From assembly GCA_949451265.1 (NCBI GenBank), contig CASTQR010000093.1, forward strand, positions 1-6,623: a stretch of DNA of 6,623 nucleotides, in the 5' to 3' direction. The number at the start of each line of letters is the position of its first letter. The stretch's first letter is position 1. The DNA is from an uncultured Eubacteriales bacterium (GTDB taxonomy: Bacteria > Bacillota_A > Clostridia > Oscillospirales > Oscillospiraceae). Below the pieces are notes generated by a model. It did no database searches. It worked only from the letters and a program-made list of their open reading frames with translations, and was not told where the DNA came from. Below, one piece after another: positions 1-5,359 of this stretch. The position numbers were made by a program, and so were the translations under genes.

Positions 1-485
1 TCATGCCCTGCGTGATCAACGGCTTCACCGACATGATCTCCGTCAACCTGGTCATCGCCCTGGCCCGCGCCACCACCGTCATCATGGCCACTACCGGCCT
101 GGGCACCTGGCTGGTGGAGGCGTCCATCACCGCGCTCACCGCCTCCGGCCTGCCCGCCCCGGTGTTCGGCTTCCTGGATTACCTGCTCCACGTGGGGCTG
201 AGCTTCCTGGTGCCGTCCTCCTCCGGTCTGGCCAGCCTGTCCGCCCCCATCGTCTCCCCCATCGTGGCGGGCATGGGCTGGTCCGTGGAGACCTCCATCA
301 TGATCAACGTGGCCGCCAACGGCTTCGTCAACCTGTTCACCCCCACCTGCGGCTTCATCATGGGCGGCCTGGCCCTGGCCCGGATCCCCTGGGACACCTG
401 GGTTAAGTGGTCCGCCAAGCTGCTGGCCATCATCGCGTTGTTCTCCGCCGTGGTGCTGACCATCGGTATGCTGGTGCTGAGCTGA
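1..485 (+). CDS. YfcC/DcuC-superfamily membrane carrier, C-terminal part (5' end outside window)
   Basis: This is the last 160 or so codons of an integral membrane carrier that enters from the left edge and ends at TGA 483-485. The visible part is almost entirely hydrophobic, with about four membrane segments (roughly residues 14-38, 50-85, 95-125 and 138-158 of the visible piece). Two glycine/proline/serine-rich re-entrant-like stretches, FLVPSSSGLASLSAPI and NLFTPTCGFIMGGLALARI, are typical of the YfcC/C4-dicarboxylate carrier (DcuC) superfamily. Proteins of this family have been annotated as basic amino-acid antiporters or dicarboxylate carriers; the substrate cannot be read from this fragment. 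The nearby arginine genes make an amino-acid substrate attractive, but that is inference. The first ATG at base 3 is internal, because the family is about 450-500 residues long. A hairpin 36 bases after the stop probably ends the transcript. Confidence 0.82.
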   Translation, partial: MPCVINGFTDMISVNLVIALARATTVIMATTGLGTWLVEASITALTASGLPAPVFGFLDYLLHVGLSFLVPSSSGLASLSAPIVSPIVAGMGWSVETSIMINVAANGFVNLFTPTCGFIMGGLALARIPWDTWVKWSAKLLAIIALFSAVVLTIGMLVLS

Positions 486-520
486 GTAAAACCGTATCCC
501 GGCAGTTTTTAGTTCCAAAG

Positions 521-568
521 CAGGAGAGCCGGCCGTATGTGCCCCGCGCATACGGTCGGGCTTTCCTG
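521..568 (+). terminator. Strong hairpin after the carrier gene, likely intrinsic terminator
   Basis: A long inverted repeat pairs 521-539 with 549-568: about 18 pairs with one bulged G and two G-U pairs, core CCGTATG/CATACGG. The trailing tract is only CTTTCCTGTG, so the U-run is weak. The 5' side is preceded by purine-rich sequence whose complement (CCTGCTTTGG) could serve the other strand. Its position between the carrier stop and the regulator start fits a terminator. It could instead be a read-through-modulating leader hairpin for the regulator. Confidence 0.6.
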
Positions 569-586
569 TGTCCCGCCGTCCGACCA

Positions 587-594
587 GAGAAAGG
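587..594 (+). promoter_or_regulatory. Ribosome binding site deciding the AraC-family start
   Basis: GAGAAAGG ends six bases before GTG 601. The in-frame GTG at 568 has no such site and sits at the foot of the preceding hairpin, so 601 is the better start. Confidence 0.6.
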
Positions 595-600
595 CTGAAG

Positions 601-1890
601 GTGATCCGTTTGAACCGACCTGCGGTATTGCAGGACAACCTGTCCGCTTCCAGCGACCCCGCCGCCATCTGCTCCTTTGACTACGAGGCCATCCAGGGCC
701 CTACCAAGCCGCTGATCCACCAGTCCGCCCGGTTTATCTACATCAAACGGGGGAAGGGCGTCATTGAGATCGGCGGGGAGCCCTATGAGCTCAAGCCGGA
801 CACGCTGGTAGCCGTCACCCCCTGGACGATCACCGAGATCACCCAGGTGGAGCAGACCCTGCAATTCATGTTCATCGTGTACGACTACCACTACATCAAC
901 TCCATGCTGAAGGGCGTCCCCGGCCTGGAGGAGGACAGCTCGGAGCTGCTGCGCTTTTTGTCCATGGAGCCGGTGGTGTACCTGGACTCGGTGCAGGCGG
1001 CCTGCATCGACGGGCTGGCGGAGCAGCTGCGCTCGGAGCTGGGGGTGGAGTCCACGCGGGCTGTCCCGCCCGCCCCCCGGCCCCTGTCCCAGCTCTACGT
1101 CACCAACAAGCTCGTCGAGCTGATGATCCTCTACCGGCGGTACGTCATGGCCGTCCGGGGGGAGAAGGACTACGAGAAGGACATCGCCGCCGAGCGGTCC
1201 ATCCTCAGCTACCTCTACGCCCACTCTGCCGAGCGGCTCACCCTGGCCAGCGTGGCGGGGGCCTTCTTCATCTCCGAGTCCACCCTGTCCAAGCGGATCG
1301 CGGAGACCACCGGCACCACCTTCTCCAAGCTGCTGTCCAGTATCCGCATTGAAAAGACCTCTGACTATCTGGTGTATACCGACCTGACCCTGGACGCCAT
1401 CGCCACCCTCACCGGGTTCGTGGACGCGTCCCACCTCTCCAAGCATTTTGTGGCCCAGGTGGGGGTGTCCCCCATCAAGTTCCGCAAGATCTACGCCAAA
1501 TCCAAAACCAAATTCAACCGCACCAACAAGGACGTGGCCTACCAGATCACCAACTATATCTACAAGAACTACACCACCGAAAAGCTCACCGCCGGCCAGG
1601 TGGCCGCCCAGTTCGGCATCACCGTGGCGGAGATGAACCGGCTGATGCTCTACTACTCCGACATGAATTTCGAGACCCTGCTGAACTTCGTCCGGGTGAA
1701 CCGGGCCTGTGAGCTGCTGGCGTCCACGGAGTATTACGTCATTGACGTGGCCTTTGAGGTGGGGTACAGCAATATTAAGACCTTTAATACCAATTTCCTG
1801 AAATTCAAGGGGATGACCCCCACGGAGTTCCGGAACCGGATCACCCTCCAGAAATCGGACGGGAGCGAGGCCGGGCGGAATAAAAAATGA
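601..1890 (+). CDS. AraC-family transcriptional regulator with cupin-like sensor and two tandem AraC DNA-binding domains
   Basis: A 429-residue protein from GTG 601, chosen for the GAGAAAGG site six bases upstream. Residues about 40-100 look like the AraC-type cupin sensor (FIYIKRGKGVIEIGGEPYEL, then a beta-rich stretch ending FMFIVYDY). Two DNA-binding domains follow. The first, about 200-300, holds LTLASVAGAFFISESTLSKR and then LTLDAIATLTGFVDASHLSK, ending GVSPIKFRKIY. The second, about 311-414, holds LTAGQVAAQFGITVAEMNRL and then VAFEVGYSNIKTFNTNF with the family signature GMTPTEFRNR. Typical members have one such domain (two helix-turn-helix units) in about 280-300 residues; this one has four units. 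The ligand is unknown. It could control the upstream carrier or the downstream argR spacer, but no target is proven. It is a cytosolic DNA-binding protein. Confidence 0.88.
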   Translation: MIRLNRPAVLQDNLSASSDPAAICSFDYEAIQGPTKPLIHQSARFIYIKRGKGVIEIGGEPYELKPDTLVAVTPWTITEITQVEQTLQFMFIVYDYHYINSMLKGVPGLEEDSSELLRFLSMEPVVYLDSVQAACIDGLAEQLRSELGVESTRAVPPAPRPLSQLYVTNKLVELMILYRRYVMAVRGEKDYEKDIAAERSILSYLYAHSAERLTLASVAGAFFISESTLSKRIAETTGTTFSKLLSSIRIEKTSDYLVYTDLTLDAIATLTGFVDASHLSKHFVAQVGVSPIKFRKIYAKSKTKFNRTNKDVAYQITNYIYKNYTTEKLTAGQVAAQFGITVAEMNRLMLYYSDMNFETLLNFVRVNRACELLASTEYYVIDVAFEVGYSNIKTFNTNFLKFKGMTPTEFRNRITLQKSDGSEAGRNKK

Positions 1891-1915
1891 ATGGAACCGG
1901 GGAAACCCGTAAAAA

Positions 1916-1940
1916 TATACGAGATTATACAAAATATTCA
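1916..1940 (+). promoter_or_regulatory. First array of three TATNC half-sites, putative regulator binding site
   Basis: TATACG (1916), TATACA (1926) and TATTCA (1935) are direct repeats at 10- and 9-base steps, so they lie on one face of the helix. TATTCA matches the known ArgR half-site ATTCA, and TATACA resembles Firmicute variants. The direct rather than inverted arrangement is atypical for an ARG box. The helical phasing would also suit AraC-type helix-turn-helix units. Confidence 0.45.
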
Positions 1941-1948
1941 CCCGCAGC

Positions 1949-1980
1949 GTATAGCGTACCGGGCGCGGCGGGGATATAAT
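1949..1980 (+). promoter_or_regulatory. Upstream promoter-like element P1 for argR
   Basis: TATAAT (1975-1980) is a perfect -10 box and lies 26 bases after the start of GTATAGCG (1949). There is no canonical -35 at 17 bases, where TAGCGT is found. The same arrangement recurs 98 bases downstream. TATAAT also sits in the loop of the 1968-1996 inverted repeat. Confidence 0.4.
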
Positions 1981-2004
1981 GGCTCCGCTTCCCCGCAGTG
2001 GGGT

Positions 2005-2029
2005 TATGCAAAATATGCAAGAATATACA
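2005..2029 (+). promoter_or_regulatory. Second array of three TATNC half-sites
   Basis: TATGCA (2005), TATGCA (2014) and TATACA (2024) repeat at 9- and 10-base steps, echoing the array at 1916-1940. They lie just upstream of the P2 element, where a repressor such as ArgR could act on argR-argS transcription. Confidence 0.45.
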
Positions 2030-2046
2030 AAGAAAACCCGTGAAGT

Positions 2047-2089
2047 GTATAGCGCGCAGGTTGACTCAGGCATATAATCCTCTTATTTA
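2047..2089 (+). promoter_or_regulatory. Downstream promoter P2 for argR-argS
   Basis: Two overlapping readings are possible. One is TATAAT at 2073-2078 with GTATAGCG at 2047, the same spacing as P1. The other is TTGACT at 2061-2066, 17 bases before TATTTA at 2084-2089. Either would start the transcript about 40-55 bases before the argR ATG. TGTATA (2046-2051) and TATAC (2097-2101) flank the element as further half-sites. Confidence 0.5.
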
Positions 2090-2140
2090 TGGGGTCTATA
2101 CTCCTTTCACGGGCAGTTGAGAAGGGTTGGTAGTGCGCTC

Positions 2141-2611
2141 ATGAAAAAGAACCGGCAAAAGCTGATCCTGGAGTTGATCTCCAAGCAGCCGGTGGAGACG
2201 CAGCAGCAGCTCCAGGCGCTCTTGGAGGAAAACGGGGTGCACTGCACCCAGGCCACTCTGTCCCGGGATCTCCATGCCCTGGGGCTGGTGAAGCAGGCGG
2301 AGCCCAACGGGCTGATCCGCTACACCGTCAACCCCCTGTCCATGGAGGACGACGATCTGCGGCGGCTGATGAATATCACCCGGATGGGGGCGGTGTCCGC
2401 GGAGGCCGCCCAGAACATCATTGTGATCCGGACGCTGCCGGGGCTGGCCAACGCGGTGGGGTCCTATGTGGACAAGTCGGAGCAGCCGGGGCTGGTGGGC
2501 AGTCTGGCGGGGAACGACACCATTTTATTGGTAATGAAGGATAACGACGCGGCGGGGGAGCTGCTTGCCCGCCTCCAGGAGCTGCTGGAGGGGAAGCGGA
2601 ACCTGCCGTGA
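2141..2611 (+). CDS. argR: Arginine repressor ArgR/AhrC family
   Basis: A 156-residue protein, the usual length for ArgR, the hexameric repressor that uses arginine as co-repressor for arginine biosynthesis genes and as activator of catabolic ones. The N-terminal winged-helix domain (about 1-70) contains the recognition segment ATLSRDLHALGLVK. The C-terminal domain (about 80-150) holds the oligomerization and arginine-binding features TLPGLANAVGSYVD and GSLAGNDTILLVM. The family's usual GDDT is GNDT here (Asn125, Asp126), a change at an arginine-contacting position. ATG 2141 is preferred because it gives the canonical N-terminus; the nearest GA-rich site (AGAAGGG, 2120-2126) is 14 bases away, which is long, and TTG 2117 is a poor alternative. 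The gene is followed 16 bases later by argS, so the two are probably co-transcribed. The half-site arrays upstream suggest autoregulation. Confidence 0.95.
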   Translation: MKKNRQKLILELISKQPVETQQQLQALLEENGVHCTQATLSRDLHALGLVKQAEPNGLIRYTVNPLSMEDDDLRRLMNITRMGAVSAEAAQNIIVIRTLPGLANAVGSYVDKSEQPGLVGSLAGNDTILLVMKDNDAAGELLARLQELLEGKRNLP

Positions 2612-2618
2612 GGGAGGA
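2611..2618 (+). promoter_or_regulatory. Ribosome binding site of argS overlapping the argR stop
   Basis: AGGGAGGA begins on the last base of the argR TGA (2609-2611) and lies nine bases before ATG 2628. It favours 2628 over the out-of-frame ATG at 2620 and supports translational coupling to argR. Confidence 0.8.
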
Positions 2619-2627
2619 CATGGCATC

Positions 2628-4286
2628 ATGAACGATTTTGAACAGAAAATTTTCCAGGGCGTGAAGCAGGCCGTCCAGGAGGTCTACGGGTTGGAGCCGG
2701 AGGACAATGTGCTGACGGTGGAGGTGCCCCGGGACACCAAGCTGGGGGACTACGCCACCGGCGCGGCCATGAAGCTGGCCAAGGCCCTGCACAAGAGCCC
2801 CATGGACATCGCCCAGCCCCTGGCGGATAAGCTCCAGGAGCTGCTGCCGGAGGCTGAGTCCGTCACTGTGGCAAAGCCCGGCTTCATCAACTTCAAGCTG
2901 CGGGGCGGGGCGCTGACCGCCCTGATCAACCAGGTGCTGGATGCCGGGGACGATTTCGGCAGGAACGACTCCGGGAAAGATGTGCACATCCTCGTGGAGT
3001 GGGTGTCCGCCAACCCCACTGGCGATCTGCACTGCGGCCACGCCCGGGGCGCCGCCTGGGGCGATGCCATCTGCCGCCTGCTGGAAAAGAGCGGCTATGA
3101 CGTGCTGCGGGAGTTCTATGTGAACGACGCGGGCAACCAGATCGTCATGCTGGGCGAGTCCCTGATCTCCCGGTACTTCGAGTGCTTCGGCAAGGAGTAT
3201 CCCTTGCCCGACAACGGCTACCACGCCGATGATGTGCGTCAGATCGCCAAGGACATCGCGGAGCAGGACGGGGACAAGTGGCTGGACGCCGACCCCAAGG
3301 AGCGGCTGGAGTACTTCATGCTGGAGGGCAAGACCCGGGAGCTGAAGAAGATCGAGAAGGATCTGAAGCTCTACCGGGTGCACATGCAGTCCTGGATCCA
3401 TGAGACGTTCTTCTATGAGAACAATATGGAGCGGATCAACGCCTGCCTCAAGAAGATGGACGAGATGGGCCTGGTGTATGAAAAGGACGGGGCCCTCTGG
3501 CTCAAGACCACCGACTATGGCGACGAGAAGGATCGCGTGCTGCGCAAGAGCGACGGCACCCTGTCCTACCTCACCCCGGATATCGCCAACCATGTCTACA
3601 AGGTGGAGCGGGGCTACCCTGTGATGGTGAACCTGTGGGGCGCCGACCACCACTCCTACGTCACCCGGATGCAGGCCGCCCTCACCGCCTTGGGCTATCC
3701 CAAGGGGTCGCTGTCGGTGGATCTGATCCAGATGGTGCGCATGGTGGAGGACGGCATGGAGGTCAAGATGTCCAAGCGGACCGGCAACGCCATCACCCTG
3801 CGGGAGCTGTGCGAGGACGTGGGGGTGGACGCCGCCCGGTGGTTCTTCGTGTCCAAGGACATCTCCTCTCAGATGGACTTTGACATGAAGCAGGCCGCCT
3901 CCCGGGACAATGACAACCCGGTGTACTACGCCCAGTACGCCTATTCCCGGATGTGCTCCATCCAGAAGAACGAGGAGATCCCCGCCTTCCAGCGGGAGGA
4001 CAGCTACGACCGGCTCACCGACGAGAAGGAGCTGCTGCTGCTGAAGATGATGGGCGAGTTCCCCGGCCTGGTGGCCAAGGCCGCCCGGGTGCGCAAGCCC
4101 AACATCGTGGCGGACTATATCCTGTCCCTGGTAAAGCTGTATCACAGCTATTACAACAGCACCCGGGTGAACAACCCGGAGGATCCCGAGTTGACCAACC
4201 AGCGGCTGGGGCTGGTGAAGGCCCTCCAGGTGACCCTGCGCAACGCGCTGGATCTGCTGGGCGTGTCCGCGCCGGAGTCCATGTAA
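2628..4286 (+). CDS. argS: Arginyl-tRNA synthetase (class I)
   Basis: A 552-residue cytosolic enzyme that joins L-arginine to tRNA-Arg using ATP; the length fits the family. The N-terminal Arg-tRNA-synthetase domain (about 1-90) precedes the Rossmann catalytic core. There, SANPTGDLHCGHARG carries the HIGH-type signature as HCGH (135-138), and the second signature is a clean KMSKRTGN (380-387), which some ArgRS enzymes, such as that of E. coli, lack in canonical form. The C-terminal DALR-type anticodon-binding domain spans about 430-552, starting near NPVYYAQYAYSRM. The start at ATG 2628 is supported by AGGGAGGA nine bases upstream. The gene lies 16 bases after argR and 43 bases before a tRNA-Arg gene, one of its own substrates. 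Nothing looks truncated or shifted. Confidence 0.97.
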   Translation: MNDFEQKIFQGVKQAVQEVYGLEPEDNVLTVEVPRDTKLGDYATGAAMKLAKALHKSPMDIAQPLADKLQELLPEAESVTVAKPGFINFKLRGGALTALINQVLDAGDDFGRNDSGKDVHILVEWVSANPTGDLHCGHARGAAWGDAICRLLEKSGYDVLREFYVNDAGNQIVMLGESLISRYFECFGKEYPLPDNGYHADDVRQIAKDIAEQDGDKWLDADPKERLEYFMLEGKTRELKKIEKDLKLYRVHMQSWIHETFFYENNMERINACLKKMDEMGLVYEKDGALWLKTTDYGDEKDRVLRKSDGTLSYLTPDIANHVYKVERGYPVMVNLWGADHHSYVTRMQAALTALGYPKGSLSVDLIQMVRMVEDGMEVKMSKRTGNAITLRELCEDVGVDAARWFFVSKDISSQMDFDMKQAASRDNDNPVYYAQYAYSRMCSIQKNEEIPAFQREDSYDRLTDEKELLLLKMMGEFPGLVAKAARVRKPNIVADYILSLVKLYHSYYNSTRVNNPEDPELTNQRLGLVKALQVTLRNALDLLGVSAPESM

Positions 4287-4298
4287 AAGTGAATAAGG

Positions 4299-4324
4299 GG
4301 GCGGCCCGTTTTGGCGGGCCGCCC
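4299..4324 (+). terminator. Perfect GC-rich hairpin between argS and tRNA-Arg, no U-run
   Basis: GGGCGGCCCG (4299-4308) and CGGGCCGCCC (4315-4324) form a perfect 10-pair stem with a TTTTGG loop. GGTATG follows instead of a T-tract, and the tRNA begins only five bases later. It may therefore terminate poorly, and act as a 3'-end stabilizer for argS mRNA or a spacer hairpin in an argS-tRNA transcript. Confidence 0.5.
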
Positions 4325-4329
4325 GGTAT

Positions 4330-4406
4330 GCGCCCGTAGTTCAATTGGATAGAGCGTCAGATTCCGGTTCTGAATGTTGGGGGTTCGAGTCCCTTCGGGC
4401 GTACCA
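4330..4406 (+). tRNA. tRNA-Arg (anticodon CCG), CCA encoded
   Basis: A complete 77-base cloverleaf. The acceptor stem is GCGCCCG (4330-4336) with CGGGCGT (4396-4402), closing with a G-U pair at 1-72. The D stem is GTTC (4339-4342) with GAGC (4352-4355). The anticodon stem is TCAGA (4357-4361) with TCTGA (4369-4373), and its loop TTCCGGT places CCG at positions 34-36 (4364-4366), reading the Arg codon CGG. The T arm contains GGTTCGAGTCC, followed by discriminator A4403 and encoded CCA (4404-4406). It lies directly downstream of argS, with no clear promoter of its own in the 43-base gap, so it may be transcribed from the argR-argS promoter. Integrase remnants just beyond make it the likely prophage insertion site. 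Confidence 0.96.
4364..4406 (+). other. Inferred prophage attachment site (attL) in the tRNA-Arg 3' half
   Basis: Tyrosine integrases commonly insert into the anticodon-loop to 3'-end part of tRNA genes and rebuild an intact tRNA. An integrase remnant runs towards this tRNA with its 3' end about 100 bases away, the standard layout. The exact core cannot be defined, because the second copy (attR) is not in the window. Confidence 0.4.
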
Positions 4407-4408
4407 GG

Positions 4409-4460
4409 AAAACCGCTTGAATGGTTCATTTTTGTGAACTTTTCAAGCGGTTTTTGTTTT
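4409..4460 (+). terminator. Strong, probably bidirectional intrinsic terminator after the tRNA
   Basis: AAAACCGCTTGAA (4409-4421) pairs perfectly with TTCAAGCGGTTTT (4442-4454): 13 pairs. An inner GTTCA (4424-4428)/TGAAC (4435-4439) stem extends it. On the plus strand it is followed by TTTTTGTTTT, ending the tRNA transcript two bases after CCA. On the minus strand the arm ends in TTTTCC and could end integrase transcription. Confidence 0.88.
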
Positions 4461-4461
4461 A

Positions 4462-4490
4462 TGTCCCACAGATGTCCCGCAACAGTCCCA
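4462..4490 (+). repeat. Three GTCCC repeats at exact 11-base steps, candidate integrase arm-type sites
   Basis: GTCCCAC (4463), GTCCCGC (4474) and GTCCCAC (4485) recur exactly every 11 bases, within TGTCCCACA/TGTCCCGCA/AGTCCCACC contexts. They lie between the attachment region and the 3' end of the integrase gene, where tyrosine recombinases often have direct-repeat arm-binding sites. The binding role is inferred. Confidence 0.45.
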
Positions 4491-4504
4491 CCAAGGCCCC
4501 GTCG

Positions 4505-5118
4505 TTATCCGGCTTTGGGGATTTCAAAAAGCACCGAATCCATTACCCGCCCCAGCCTGTCCATGTCGCCCTCCAGCACGTGGCCGTACACATTCAGCAT
4601 CGTGGTAACGTCGCTATGGCCGAGCCATGCCTGGATATCCTTTGCGTCACAGCCGCCCTTACCACCGTTTCCAGCGGGTCGCCCTGGAACAGCTTCAACA
4701 GGGCTTTCAACTGTTGCGGGGTGTAGGCCGTAGCGCCCTGGTATTTGTGCTTGGCGGGCAGTTCTGTCATGACGGAGGGGTTAAAGGGAATCTTCCCCAT
4801 GCGGACAGCGTAGCCCAGGCACCGGTGGATGTTGGCGTGGTGCTTCCGTACAGTGTTGGGGGACAGGCCCGCCTTCAACTGCTCATTGTAGTAGCTCTGA
4901 AGGAGGGCCGGGGTCAGGTTTTGGAGCTTGACGCCGTGGAACGGCTTGTACTTGGCGATGTAGTTATTGAACACATACAGGTATTGCGTCATTGTGTTCC
5001 CTTTGACCTTGAACGTTACTACATCGTTCAGCCAATCCCGCATGAAGTCCAGGAACAAAAGGTTCCTGTTTTCCATCGTTGCCGTGTACTGCTGGGAAAG
5101 TTCATCAAGGCGCTGGTC
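4505..5118 (-). pseudogene. Phage tyrosine integrase, inactivated by internal deletion with frame change and N-terminal loss
   Basis: The minus strand reads as a tyrosine recombinase in two pieces. From about 5118 down to about 4667 comes an N-terminal core-binding (SAM-like) domain: NLLFLDFMRDWLNDV, then LQSYYNEQLKAGLSPNTVRK, NIHRCLGYAVRMGKIPFNP, and the start of the catalytic domain AYTPQQLKALLKLFQGDPLE. This frame then runs into unrelated residues and stops at 4594-4596. In a second frame, about 4660 down to stop TAA 4505-4507, comes the true C-terminus: GCDAKDIQAWLGHSDVTTML followed by NVYGHVLEGDM. LGHS is at 4613-4624 and the nucleophilic Tyr codon at 4586-4588. The segment carrying the first catalytic Arg, the Lys hairpin and the HxxR box is missing, roughly 130 or more residues by family comparison. 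The N-terminal arm-binding part is also absent. It would be unable to recombine DNA. Confidence 0.88.
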
Positions 5119-5123
5119 TACTG

Positions 5124-5306
5124 GACTACAACTGTCCCTGCCAGAAGGAAACCGGCTTTTTTCTGCCTGCCTCCACCGCCGGGGAGCTGGTGGGGGCGGA
5201 GCCGTGGCCCGCCTGGCGGGTGTACGGGGAGGGGCTGCCCCCGAAGCCCGCGCCACCGCCCAAGCGGCGGAGGCCGCGGAGAAGGACGGGGCTGACGCTG
5301 GGGTGA
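5124..5306 (+). pseudogene. 3' remnant of an unrecognised gene, probably phage late gene, 5' end deleted
   Basis: About 60 codons stay open on the plus strand up to TGA 5304-5306, just before the holin. The frame opens inside sequence antisense to the integrase, so no proper start is available. Visible features are a CPC motif (NCPCQKETGFFLP), an aromatic stretch EPWPAWRVYGEG, and a proline/arginine-rich tail (PKPAPPPKRRRPRRR). I do not recognise the family. Location directly before a lysis cassette, on the same strand, suggests the end of a tail or other structural gene. The boundary with the integrase remnant, somewhere around 5116-5145, is probably a deletion junction. It could also be non-coding sequence that happens to be open in GC-rich DNA. 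Confidence 0.35.
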
Positions 5307-5359
5307 GGCCCGCCTTGCATGGAAAGGAGCAACGCTCGGGCGCAAAAGATGGAACTGCG

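Larger units (their letters stand above)
1891..2140 (+). promoter_or_regulatory. Regulatory spacer upstream of argR with two repeated promoter-like modules
   Basis: These 250 AT-rich bases hold no gene that I can support on either strand, in contrast to the GC-rich genes around them. They contain two trios of TATNC half-sites, two GTATAGCG-N18-TATAAT elements, and short inverted repeats (GCGGGGA 1968-1974 with TCCCCGC 1990-1996; CCCGTGAA 2037-2044 with TTCACGGG 2106-2113). No T-box sequence (AGGGTGG) is present. No convincing terminator for the AraC-family gene is seen: the only candidate is a 4-pair CGGG/CCCG hairpin around 1899-1910 without a T-run. Confidence 0.6.

Noticed and set aside
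430..2073. A 547-codon minus-strand open frame opposite the AraC-family gene
   Set aside because: It is rich in G, H, L, V and D with no recognisable domain, and mirrors the codon structure of the well-supported plus-strand gene in GC-rich DNA.
2061..2078. TTGACT paired with TATAAT as a promoter
   Set aside because: The two boxes are only six bases apart, too close to work together. Each was considered with other partners instead.
1891..2140. T-box riboswitch in the argR-argS leader
   Set aside because: Clostridial aminoacyl-tRNA synthetase leaders often have one, but no AGGGTGG-type antiterminator sequence or terminator before the start codon was found.
2418..4145. A 575-codon minus-strand open frame opposite argS
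   Set aside because: It is a low-complexity antisense shadow of a clear arginyl-tRNA synthetase with both class I signatures.
5051..5069. AGGAAC/GTTCCT hairpin as a terminator
   Set aside because: It is a short stem inside the integrase remnant's coding sequence without a T-run.
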